Positions 1 through 11,539 of a stretch of 64,000 nt of DNA are shown in pieces. This stretch comes from Gnetum montanum (Eukaryota > Streptophyta > Gnetopsida > Gnetales > Gnetaceae), in contig MNCI01029171.1 of assembly GCA_015680685.1 (NCBI GenBank), forward strand, positions 57,319-121,318, read 5' to 3'. Below the pieces are notes generated by a model. The model was not told the origin of the DNA. It was given only the letters and a program-made list of their open reading frames with translations, and made no database searches. The position numbers and the translations under genes are program-made. Within the stretch, counting starts at the first letter, position 1. The number at the start of each line of letters is the position of its first letter.

Positions 1-1980
1 TTGGATGAGGCACTTAACTTGATCAATATTAGCATTTTCTATAACATGAAGCAAGAGTGTATGGCAGAGTCACGTGTATTCATGTAGAAGAAAAGAAATT
101 ATTTATGATTAGGCCGTGGAAAAATTTGTAACCTAGGATTATGCATGGTTAACCGATTTTCCAGCATGAGCACGCTCATATGAATGGTGGCTGGACTCAC
201 CAATGGCGTCTTCATGCTGAACCTAGACTACGACAACCACTACACAAACTACATAATGGCAAGCAATGCTATGTATTGACACTATAAACTATATACTATC
301 TACATGATTAAACTATAATTAAATTATATACTATCTACATAACGTGACACTCACTTTGTGTTGAAAACATGAGAGTGCAACTCCATTTATGTATTCGGTT
401 GCACACACTTACATATATATTTATATATCAACCCATCCATGTATGCATCAAATCCATCGTTACTATCTCTATTACTATGACTTAAATAACAATAAAATAT
501 GTTATGATTTAAAAAAGAAAAAAAGGTTATATGAATTACTTGATCATGGTGGTTGCAACTACAAGATATTCATCACCTATAAATATTTAACCCTATGGTG
601 AATATAGCCACTAGATACTTGGCTTCATTTTAAATTTCTTATAAATGTTGTAATTTCATGAAAATTCTAGCCTCTTAATTGAAATGGTGGTTATAACCGC
701 TACAAAGGCCACTTGTCAACTACAGCTTTTTTATCTCCATGGTGACCACTTGGCAACTAAATGGGACACTTGTCAATTGTAACTTTTTTATCTCTATGGT
801 GGTTATAACCACCCAAAATTTTTGTAACTTACCTAACTACCTATGAGACCCTATAAAAGGGCTTCAAGGGTGGGAAAGGAAAGGGAGAAACACACACTTG
901 GGAGACACACTCGGGGTCTCACTTTGGGAAAAGCAATTGGAAAAGAAGACATTGTGAAAGTTTGCTTGTAAGATGACTTGCTAAAGACAACATTTCAGCC
1001 TCTTTTTCATAGTCCTATGAGTTATGTTTATTTCTTTTATTTTGTTTAAATTTTTCAGCTAGTGGTTTAGATAGTATCATACTTGGCAAGTAATTTTGGG
1101 ATTTTTAGATTACTCTTATTGTTCTTGTTGCATGATAGAAAATTTCTATTAAAATTTTGCCATAGAAGAGCTTGTGTTTGAAAGCCTTAAGAGCATTTTA
1201 GTAGTGAATTTTATTATTGTGCAATGTATAAGAACCGCTATTGAGATTGTTGTAAGAGAGCCTTTGCATGTAGTCAAGTCGTTGAACGATTCAATAGTCT
1301 AGAGGGTTCGGAAAATCTTTGGTATTTTGATAGGACCAGAATAGCTTCTTTTATCTTTAAAGTGATTTTCCGTGGTATTTCAATTAGAAATTATCAAGTC
1401 TTTTGAAGGTTTTATTGAATGCAATTGTTGACATCCATTATCTAGCCAAAATGGAGTCTCGTACGTGATAGTTTACATAGCAATTTCTTGGATAACATAG
1501 TAGGAATGTCTTGAAGAAATTGTTTATTTGAGCCTTAGAGGTTTGAATAATTCATAGTTATTGAATTTGGGATAGCTTTATTACGAAGTGTTTACTTGTA
1601 TCATTCTACCTTGTTTAAACATTTGAGATCTTTACACAAATCTTCTTTCTTTTTTCCTCTTTCTATTTCCATCGAATCTTGCTCTATTTCTAGTTTTCTT
1701 GTGGAACTATCTATTTCTTTGGGGAAAATTAGAAGTAGATTTGCAGAGTTGTGCTCAAATGATTTTGTAAAATTTTATTTGTTATAAGTAGGTATTATAA
1801 GGACCGCATAGACTAAGCAATTGAACAAAATAAGAACTCCCAACAACTCACAGTACTTTGCAAAGTTGGCTAAATTTCTTTAAGATAAGTCATTTATAGT
1901 TTTACACACAACCCAATCATTTCATTTTTCATAATAGCATACCGCAATAGCACACACACATGCTCACATTAACTACTGAG
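1..1980 (+). other. Non-coding LTR/leader-like DNA of an unassigned retroelement
   Basis: I find no coding frame I can support here. The stretch is AT-rich. Positions 690-820 carry two imperfect copies of a unit of about 60-70 bp with the shared words cacttgtcaa and cttttttatct followed by atggtg. A TATA box follows at 852-858, then a purine-rich leader (gggaaaggaaagggagaaac, about 868-890). Enhancer-like repeats, TATA box and leader in that order resemble the U3-R part of an LTR, but I could not find paired LTR ends. The block abuts the gypsy pol relic at about 1985. Confidence 0.4.
852..858 (+). promoter_or_regulatory. TATA box of an LTR-like promoter
   Basis: TATAAAA lies in the context ccctataaaagggcttc. 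It is followed by a purine-rich leader and preceded by a duplicated 60-70 bp unit. It is probably a retroelement promoter; no intact gene lies downstream. Confidence 0.4.
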
Positions 1981-1984
1981 TCTA

Positions 1985-4420
1985 TTTGGAGGTATCTGGG
2001 CATTGGTGTTGCCAGAGACCAGCAAGCACCTAAATCCTGTTCAAGGACACTCGTTGGCGGTCGCATCCCAAACAGTCGCCAACAATAACCAAATCCAAAT
2101 TGCACCAAAAGATCAAGCCAAGAAAACATTCACGAGTCCATGGGAAATGTTTGCATATTGTAAGATGCCATTTAGTCTGTGCAATGCATCTACAACATTT
2201 TAATGCTTGGTCCTTAGTGTCTCGCAATAGTAGATTGGTAGTGGTGTTGAAGTCTTCATGGATGACTTTTCTACTTATGTAGCTATATTTAAGAAAGCCT
2301 TAGACTACCTAGAGCAAGTATTAAAGAGATGTGTTGAAACAAACTTGCAGCTCAGCTAGCAAAAAAGCCATCTCATAATCCAATAAAGCATTATGCTAGG
2401 GCTCTAGATTTCACAAGAAGGGATAGAGGTAGATCCAAAAAAGATAAGGGTCATCTAAGGAATAACATGCCAACCTGAGACCATTAAAGATGTTCAGTCA
2501 TTCCTTGGACACATTGGCTACTACTAGAAATTCATAGAGAATTTCTCTAAAATCACAAAGTCATTGGTAGATCTTACAAAGAAAGATGCATCTTTCATCT
2601 AGACCAAAGAATGTGAACATGCATTCCAATAGTGAAAGGAGAAACTCATAGAAACACTAATCCTCCAAGCACTAGATTGGTGTAGACCCTTTCACATCAT
2701 GATAGATGCATTTAACTATGTCTTAGGAGCTATGCTCACACAGATGGATGATAAGAAACATCCATATTACATCCACTACACAAGTTGAAGCATTGTGGAA
2801 GCATAGTTAAATTATAGCACCATGGAAAAAAATTAATGGCTATGGTGTATGCTTTGGAAAAGTTTAGACACTATGTGCTTGGTTACAAAATATTTGTGCA
2901 CATGGACCACAGTGCAATCTGCTTCCTCATGAATAAGCTAACAGTGAGTCCTCATGTCATATGGTGGCTTGTGATCTCATAGGAATTTGATCTCATGATA
3001 GTAGATCAAAAATGGATTGAGAATGTGATCACTAACCACCTCTCTCACTTAAGATGGGATAATAAAGAGAAGGAGAGCCTACTATCTAATCAGTTTCTAG
3101 ACAAACTCCTTTTTATAAGAGTAATAAGTGAACACACACATACAAAAGCAACATGGTATGATGGCATCCTCTCCTACCTTCTTACTCAGGAGATTCCACA
3201 AGATCTTGAATTTAGATGGAAGCAAAAATTTCTTCATTAGGCCAAATATTGTATGAAGGTTGATAGGCATCTCTACAAGGTGTGTGCTGATGGCTTGATT
3301 CTTTGGTGTGTCCTTGACGAAGATCAACTGCATGTTTTCCAGGATGCTTACGAAGGACCTTGTGGAGGCCACTATGTAGGAAGACGCATGGCCATAAAAA
3401 TTGTGATTGTAGGATGCTATTGGCCTACAATATTTAGGGATTCCTAGTAGTTTATCAAGTCTTGTGAACATTGTCAATAAGACAAGGGGATGACTATTAG
3501 CATGGAAGATCCTCAATAGTGGATTGAACAACTAGAACCTTTTGACATATGGGGCATTGACTTCATGGGTTCCATCACATCCATGTCAGATGGAAAAGCA
3601 TATATTATAGTAGTAATTGACTACTACACAAAATGGGGAGAGTAGTAGCTGTTACCAATTGTACATCATTCACTGCTGCTAGATTTATACAACAAAATAT
3701 TATGAATAGGTTTGGGACACTACATTCACTAATTTCTGATAATGAAACTAATTTCATAGGTGCCAATTTTAGAAAGTTAATGTAATACTTTGGGGTAGAA
3801 CAGAAATTAAGAACACCTTACCATCCCCAAGCCAATGGTCAAGCAAAGTTAACTAATCAGGAGATCACAAAAATACTAATGTAGGCCATTAGCAAATATA
3901 GTAAAGATTGCAGTGCAAAACTTAACAATGCCCTTTGGGCTTATCATTCAACTTGAAAACTTCCTATTGGTTATTCTCTATACAAGCTAGTGTAAGAAAA
4001 ACTTCCAATGCTCCAAATTCAATCCAAGCTTTGTACACTCTTAACAGCCTATGATCTTAATCTTGACCTAAGTCTAGCATAGAAAGAAATATTGATCAAC
4101 CTAAACATGTTAGATGAAAATTGATTAGTGGTCCTATATTTGAATGAGGTGCACAAGGCATTCAGTAAGCAATGTCATGACCTAAGATTACAAAAGGTAA
4201 ACTTTCAACTAGAAGATAAGGTTCTCTACTAGAACCCTACACATGTACCTGAAAGGGAAAAATTTCAAACATTGTTGGAGGGACCTTATAAAATTGTTAA
4301 ACCTTTCCCTCTAAGATCATGTTAATCTACAAACCTAACAGTGTAAACAAAAAGTAGTTGGTCAACATCCAATAAGTAAAGCCTTTCCTTGAATCAAGAT
4401 AGGATAGTGTAACTACCACT
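1985..4420 (+). pseudogene. Ty3/gypsy pol relic, copy A (RT - RNase H - integrase)
   Basis: This is a degenerate polyprotein of a Ty3/gypsy LTR retrotransposon, which would reverse-transcribe and integrate the element. Reverse transcriptase shows the TF..PW..FAY..MPF.LCNA block (about 2128-2200) and the catalytic FMDD box at 2255-2266. The GYYRKFI-like connection follows at about 2515. RNase H shows the TMEKELMAMVYALEKFRHYVLG stretch in pieces (about 2818-2885) and a DHSAICFLMNK segment. Integrase has an H-H-C-C-type zinc finger (about 3270-3475), a first catalytic Asp in FDIWGIDFMG (about 3541), and a second Asp with a PYHPQANGQ motif (about 3735-3845). Stops and frameshifts occur throughout. 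The region upstream of the RT core is missing. About 80 bp of unrelated DNA at 2010-2090 replaces the segment that carries the first RT aspartate in copy B. It is homologous to 25850-28140 on the opposite strand. Confidence 0.9.
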
Positions 4421-4489
4421 TTGATGGATGGACAACCACATTCCATTTTTTGAATCTCCTCCTTCCAAGATAATCATGGGGGAGATGTC

Positions 4490-6560
4490 CAACTGTGTTG
4501 GCAATCTATATGACTTCTTAGTTTTTCTACTTTTTGTTTTCCACATTTTTTATTTTAAAAGCTATTTATTTTACAAATTTTTGATTTTCAATTTTTTCTA
4601 ATTTTACATCATTATTACTACCTTTGAACCTTTCTTGACTATTTTCCATTTTCTTGTATATTTTACTTTGTCTTTTTTATTTAAGTGTAATATTTCCTTA
4701 TTTTTGCTAATAAGTTATTTTATTGGAATAAGACACAATGTCGTTGTTACTATTTACTAATGATGGTTTGTGCTTAATGTTTTGATTGTCAATGTCCAGT
4801 TTCTATTTATGAATTCTAATGTCTAATGACCTTGGCATGGTTTATTTTTCATGGAATAGGCAGTGAGTCCAAGTCATCCACCCATCCAATAAACTCTATG
4901 GTTTTCCTTGTTCTATGAATTTGAGGTTTCTTTCATCAAAGAAAATTTTAATTAATTGGTAACTTTGGAAGTTTCAGAATTAGGAAGGATTCAAAGGTAT
5001 GTAAAGGGTGTGACTTCAAGGGGACTCAATACTCTTTGTACTTTTCTACTTGCTTGAGTTCTTAGGTGTTTTTCATAGAATTCTTACCATTCCATACCAA
5101 CCACTAATAGGAAGTCAAATAAGTCTTTGCATGGTGTGGTTCCCATCCAAAATTTTTTTAAAAAAATAACAAACAATGGGAATTTAAAGCACACCCCTTG
5201 GACAAATGAATGGGCTATAAGCATTAGTTATGAGACTTGAATAACATGAACCTATGCCTAAAGGTCCCCTCTAACTAAGGCCCTCTCTCTCACTTCTTAC
5301 TTCTCTTTTATTTTCTTTGTGAAATGGTGGTTGTTTTGTGGAAGAACTCTTGTGTCTTGAGTGAGTCAATTGGTCTTAGAGTGGCGATGCAAAGTGACTG
5401 ATAGTGGTTGGTTTTGGTCTAGACTAAGGATGGATCTTCTCAAGTTATTTTAATCACAAATTCTACAAGGGACTTCTTATGACCTCAATTTGGAACTCCA
5501 TTCCATCTTCTTTATCATTCATCCATGCTGCCATAACTCACCTCATCGCTAGGTTCTATGTTATGTTCTATGTCTTAGTTTGATGCATTTTAATTCTTAA
5601 GTAGATTCTTTCTAGTTGGTCCTTAACTTTTTATAACCATTAAAATGACTATGGGGCCCATGAAATCCTTAGATGAGGTTATGCAAGGGTAATAAGGACA
5701 TAAGATTTCTATGGGGAGGACCCACTTGCATAGCTCTTGACTTGATTAGTTAAGGTTTCTTACCTTTGGCATTACTACTATCCTATCTTTCACATATTCC
5801 ATTGTGTATTCTACTTAGTGCTCCTTAACCTTTATTTCATTCATCTTCCAAATTAATTTTTCTTCATTTTCCAATTTATGAGCTTCAACACCCTCTTCGC
5901 ATGTTTTCAAATTGTTCTGGGCCTTTTAAGCTTTCATTTGATCCTAATTTCATTCAAAAGCTCTTCATATTTTGCAAGTTTGACTAAAGTCAATGATCAT
6001 CTACAATGGTCAAAGGATGCATCATCTAGGCCTCAATGATATAGCCCCCTTCATCAACGAGGCTCGATTGACTAAGCCTTGTCGATGCAGTGCAAAAATC
6101 CTATATATACTACCATGTACTTAGAACGTTTTTGCCATTTTCTCATAACACATAAGGAGTTTTTAGAATTTTTCAGAGCCCAAAAGCTTCCAAAGCCCTT
6201 AACTTCCAAACCATTTGTCCAAATCACTTCATTCTTTGACCCTGTAGTTATTAGAGTTAAGCTCTTTATCATAGGGGTTGCAAACCTTATGGTTTCTAAT
6301 GAAAATTTTTGAAAATTTTTCTAACTTCCCCAAAGGGTTAATAACCTTAATAACATATAAACATTAACTTTTTTAATAGTTAACCCTTCCAGCAACCCTT
6401 GTGATGATTTATTAAAGATCACACATAAGTAAAATGATAATTGGAGTAATTAAATCAGTCATACTCATAATTTAGTCGAAGTGTAACTATCCTTAAGCGA
6501 TAAAGGTATCTTAATTGCTTTATGTTACACAATGATTACTAAGTCATGGTTTTATTGTGA
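4490..6560 (+). repeat. LTR-like block A1 following pol
   Basis: Just after the integrase end, a purine-rich tract (tcatgggggagatg, about 4476-4489) is followed by TGTGTTGGC. That fits a polypurine tract and a 5' LTR end. The block carries a TATA-like ctatatatactacc at about 6102-6115 behind short gatgaggcc/cgatgcagtg words. It has no coding potential. The same sequence occurs on the minus strand at about 25420 down to 23470. The right border is a guess, based on loss of similarity between blocks A1 and A2; a primer-binding site was not recognised. Confidence 0.55.
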
Positions 6561-6589
6561 TTATAGATGTCACCAAATCAAATTTATTG

Positions 6590-8700
6590 TAGTTAGGAGA
6601 ACCTTCTCAACCATAGGAGAAATGACCTAGAGCTAGAAGGGGCCAACAAGAATAAGTCCAAGAATCACTAGAGGCAACCCATGCAATGGGACCTCTTCAT
6701 GAGGAGCTCGAGGTGGAATCTATCCAATAGATTCCTAAAGAAGAAATGCCTATGGAATAATCACAATGAGTAGAAGTGCCTAGACTAATGTCAAGAATTA
6801 AGGTCACTTTGACTCAAGCCTACCTTGACATCATTAGGTCCTAAGAAATTCAATGATCAATCCTTCAAGAGATCAACTTTGGGCCATTCCTTAAGAAAGC
6901 TTTAGTAGATATTAAGACTCAACTACAAACCTCTCCCATGTGGCCAAGAATCACATCCAATGTGGAGTGGTACATGGGAATGACATACCTCTTCTAGAAT
7001 AATCAAAGGTTGGGATCCATAGTCAAGATCAAGGACATTCAAGTGTCCTACTTGACAAAAGCTATCACACAGGCATTGGGCTTGCCTGACACTAGAACAC
7101 AATTGGTAAAACTATCAACGTAAGGTGATCCTGAGGCTAAGAAGGAGTGGACCCAACAATGCTACAAGGTTGACCGTAAGGGTAGGAAACAACAACTAAA
7201 GTTGTTGGTTATGTTTCTAAAGCATTGAATGCACGTGTGGTGTTTGTACCAAACTTATCTGCACTTCAAGATGTGTAGACATTTGGAAGCATTATCAATG
7301 GAAAGTTGAACATAGCCTAGCATGAAGAGTTGTTGAAATGAATAGTGGGAACTTGGCAACCAATTCTAGATATCTTTGATTTTCTAGAAGAGATCACTAC
7401 AACCTAGTCAGAGCTGTTGAATGAAAGGGGAAAATGCATTATTTTGGAGGGGCAACTCAAAATAGCTCAAAAATGAAATCAATGCTTAGCCACAGAGGTT
7501 GTTGAACTATGTGCCCAACTTGCAGATCCTATGATCCTCAACCCAACAATAACAAGAGATGAAGCTTTTAAACAACTTTAGGAATGATTCTAGAAGGTTG
7601 TGGAGGAGGCAATTATGGCCATCATCAACCAGTCCATAGTGAAACTAAAAACATATTCAATTCAAAAAGACTTAGCATAGATGTACTAAGAGAATGAGAT
7701 ATTGACTACATAGAATCATTGCCTATACAATGTTGATGCTCAAAAGAACTAAATACAAGAATTTATTCATCAACAATAGAAGCAGCTTTCTAGGGGGAAC
7801 ACTAAGTTTAGAAGATTGGCTATAGAAAATTGAAACTTATCAATGGAGAAGGTGCATGCCTTATGCTAGAAGTCTGCCATCGAGATAGCTACCTAGAAGA
7901 ATGAAGCCCTCAAGTTAAAAAAAGTGAAGAATCACTACAAAGACCAGGTTGGCTTGTAAAAGGAAGTCAATGAATAATACATGTAGATGGTGAAGGAGAA
8001 AATGAATGAAGCCCTCTAATAACTCTAAGGAAGGGAAATGTGGTAGCCCATCATTAATGGAATTGACATTTACAACAATGTGGAGATCTTCTTGAAGGAG
8101 TTGCAAATTCAAGAAATGACAAAATATATGGAGTTGGCCAATCTCGAATATGCAAACCTAGCAATGCTAACTATTGGATGACCGTGGTCAGAGTTAGAGA
8201 AGCAAGTGGCTAGCTCTTATCTGTTATACGAGGCCGAGTTCAAACACCACAAAGACACCAAGCAGAAGCTTGAGAATGCAAATGCTAAACTTGAAGTTCT
8301 TAGAGCATCATTCAAAGATCAATAATCAATCATTGAGAACCTAGCCAGATGGATGAATGACTACCATGAGCTAAAGCACATAGTTAGGGCATTCAAAATG
8401 GAATGCAAATAGTTTGCTTCCTGGTTCATTAATGCTAAGGAGCTATTTCTAGCAATCTCGTATCCCTAGGATGTTCCAACCCACATTATGGAAGTTGTGT
8501 GGATGGTGCATGATCCCAGGAGTAAGGAGGAGAAAATAAAAGCACTACTAGATGCTTTTTTCCTCTCACCTAAAGGTGCAGCAGCAGCAAGATAGTTGAA
8601 GCCACCTCAACTACCACCCTTGCATGAAGCCAGTGAAGGTCCCTTAGAGCCTTAGGAACCACCACTACTTGAGATTGTCTAATCTTCATCACCAAGCTTT
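6590..8700 (+). pseudogene. Retroelement accessory ORF relic, copy A (globular N-terminus plus coiled coil)
   Basis: In plus-strand frames interrupted by many stops, a long protein can be followed. The N-terminal part (about 6840-7180) is globular and contains IKDIQVSYLTKAITQALGLP. The C-terminal half (about 7500-8420) is Lys/Glu/Gln-rich with heptad-like leucines, suggesting a coiled coil; it ends in a Pro-rich tail (about 8600-8690). It contains none of the pol catalytic motifs. The minus-strand copy at 23420-20500 preserves the same order, for example LSMEEVHALF there versus LSMEKVHALC here. Lying between two LTR-like blocks, it could be a divergent gag or an extra ORF of the kind found in Tat/Athila-type elements. 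I cannot assign a known domain. Confidence 0.6.
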
Positions 8701-8749
8701 ACACCATCAAGGAACGTGCTATCTAGTTTTTAAGATTCATGCCAAGGTG

Positions 8750-9790
8750 TTCAATTTTGTGTCCTAAACACCATCATTTTTTATAATTTTTTGATCCATA
8801 CACTTGGGCACTCCATTTTTTGTCAACTCAGTAAGTCAGTTTTTTTTGAGAAAAGTCAACCAATAATTCTATACCTTTTCAATTTTGTAAAAGAACTTGA
8901 GGAAAAGTTTTCATTTAGCTATGGGGATATGATGAGTTGCAATTTTGTCGGATGCATCAACAAGGCCTCGATGATGTGGCCTCATCAATGGGATCTTATT
9001 GACGAGGCCTAGTTGATGCATCATATCATGCATTGACGTGGTCACATCGATGCAGTGTCTATAGTCAACTATAAATACATGCCTACTAGCCACATTTATG
9101 ACATAAGAGATTGTAGTCACATTGAAGCTCTTGTAGTTTTCTATTTGAAAGTTAGAATTTTTTCTCTCGAGTGCCTGTAGAAGGAGTCATTGATTGTATG
9201 GATCTTTATTTAAGCATTGTTCTACCTGAGCACAATAGTGTGTGTAGTAATAAAGACAATCTTTCTAAAAAACCTTGCAGCACTTTGTTTAGATTAGCTA
9301 TTTTATTTATTGATTAAATTTTTTTAATTATTTATTCAATGTTTTCAATTATTTATTAAATTTTTCTAGTGATTAAGTTAATGAGGTAATTAAGAAAGAC
9401 AGATTACACACATAAGTATGACCACTTTGAGCATAACATGTATTCTCTTGGTAATGCTAATAGTGTTATTGCTTGATACACTCAATAGCATAGTGCTTGT
9501 TTGCCTAGCAGTGGATACATGGGTTTAGGACATGTACAAAAAGTGGNGTTGCCTAGCAGTGGATACATGGGTTTAGGACATGTACAAAAAGTGGGATTGA
9601 ATGCTTATGTTAGGATTAGTTAAACATTAGTTAATTAGTTAAAGTAAATTAGTTAATCTAATTACTCTATATCCTTTTAAGCATCAAAACCATAAAAATA
9701 CAAAATGATAAAAACTAGATGCCTTAATTACACTTAACCATACCATTGTACATCACAAATGTAAATAGGAAGACAACAATTGACCTTAAG
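8750..9790 (+). repeat. LTR-like block A2
   Basis: This segment resembles the promoter and downstream part of block A1: gatg-type short repeats (8940-9060), cgatgcagtg, then a TATA-like actataaatacatg (about 9068). The tail (about 9380-9760) also echoes A1, with cacacataagta and ccttaattac...ttaaccat...attgtacatcac. It matches the minus strand at 20480-19600 closely (for example aggacatgtacaaaaagtg and acttaaccatacc). There is no coding content. It is shorter than A1, so its left part may be deleted. Confidence 0.5.
9501..9594. repeat. 46-bp exact duplication flanking a single N
   Basis: Positions 9501-9546 and 9549-9594 are identical and are separated only by 'ng'. The single N lies at 9547. 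The inverted homologue near 19765-19810 has the motif once. This looks like an uncollapsed contig overlap and not biology. Confidence 0.85.
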
Positions 9791-10655
9791 GCAAGATTGA
9801 CTTCCTAGAGGATTGGTGCAATACAAATGGTAAAGTCCATGGAATTTGATTGGATCATGCATGAACACTTTGTGATTCATATGGTTGGGTGTAGGGGTAC
9901 CTCAATACTCATCACTCTTCTTCTCTTATTCTCCAAGATGCTTTTTTTATTCATTAGTAAGAAAAACATAAGCTCTCAGTGCTGCAGAATCCCTACATTA
10001 AATCAATTTAACCTTTCATCACATGAAAGACATAATTTGATACATTGATCATTTATTGATGTTTCACGTTAATACTTACATTAAATATTTTTAACATCTA
10101 GCATCAACATTAGTCTTAGAACATTGTGTCAAAACTAGTGTTACACTTAAACATCACAACATCATAATGTCCAATGTTAAAATCTCCTTTCTAAGTTATA
10201 TGTTAACACTTTTCTATAACTGTCATAGTCACGATATTATACTTAGTCATTACATCAAAACTATATTAAAATGACTTCACAAAATTTTTGCATTAATCCT
10301 CTCAAACCATGTTCTTATTGGATTTTTTCAAACTAAACATTTAAATCTACCTAAAATACCAATAAAATACTGTAGAATTTACTAAAAATATGCTTCTACT
10401 CCTTTGATACAACATTTAAAATATAGATTTCAAAAGAAATTATTTCTTTCATAATGATTCAACCTTTAACTTTCCTACCCTAGTGGCTTTCAAGTTACTA
10501 TTCATAGCAATAGTATCAAACAAAAATTTTATGGTTCCAAAATTCTAGGTCCAAAACATCATAAAAAAATCTTAAGTAAATGATTCATCTTCTAATTAAA
10601 AACACAATATAATCACATGCAAATACATGCATTTTATTTTCTAACTTCAACAAGA
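9790..10655. other. AT-rich DNA without a recognisable gene
   Basis: No reading frame resembles a known protein. Positions 10060-10250 contain recurring words of the type aacatc/aatgtc/tgttaa. Similar words in the opposite sense appear at 15450-15620, so the two could be diverged LTR parts around the Tat-like relic. That link is weak. Confidence 0.3.
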
Positions 10656-10860
10656 NNNNNNNNNNNNNNNNNNNNNNNNNNNNNNNNNNNNNNNNNNNNN
10701 NNNNNNNNNNNNNNNNNNNNNNNNNNNNNNNNNNNNNNNNNNNNNNNNNNNNNNNNNNNNNNNNNNNNNNNNNNNNNNNNNNNNNNNNNNNNNNNNNNNN
10801 NNNNNNNNNNNNNNNNNNNNNNNNNNNNNNNNNNNNNNNNNNNNNNNNNNNNNNNNNNNN
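10656..10860. other. Assembly gap (N run)
   Basis: 205 consecutive N. Any frame crossing it is an artefact. Confidence 0.99.
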
Positions 10861-11539
10861 TGGGCATGTCACTATATCCCAAAGTAAAAGCAATAGAATG
10901 TCTTTAAATAGTAGCTAGAATAGCTTCTCAATGAGTTTGATGAAGAAGAGCACTTAGTTGGAGTGTCATCCTTTACCTTTATTATTAAAGATAAGTGAAT
11001 TAACTAAGAGATCATTTGGTAAAGATAGTTATTAATTAAAGAAATAGATTAGATTGAGGAAGCAATTCATTGTTAGTGATGTCTAAAGAAGCTATAATAG
11101 AATTAACATCTAGTGAATATGACCAAAAGTTAACTAAGAACATTTTTAAAGCTCAATGTACCTAGCTTGTAGGAAAAGAGGTTGAAAGAGAGATGATGGA
11201 TAGGTAGCCATGTTGACCTGCATGAATATAGAAATTGTTAGAGTACATATTAGAAGCACTGTGTGATATCAATACAAGATGAAATCAATCTTCCTACATC
11301 AAAGTATCAGTTACATTAAAATATTGGATTTCTTAAAAGTGGAAAAACCTCTTTTTATCAAGATATAAAAGAAAATCAAAGAAAGTAGGTAGCAAAAAAG
11401 CCTCAATTTAAATACAATGATTTAAAAGCCAATGTAAGAGTAAATTAAAAAGTATAAAATGACATGAAACTAATTAGAAAAAGATGACAAGTGGTAGCAA
11501 TAGTAGTGGTCAAGAGGCCAAAGATGNTTGTTGATCCTA

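Noticed and set aside
1-1980. Pararetrovirus-derived promoter
   Set aside because: The TATA box and leader are somewhat similar in style, but no pararetroviral coding motif lies near; an LTR-type origin is simpler.
3097-3531. 144-aa minus-strand frame
   Set aside because: Antisense to the gypsy integrase zinc-finger region on plus.
10585-10907. Frames of 82-102 aa across the 10656-10860 gap
   Set aside because: They consist mostly of undefined residues.
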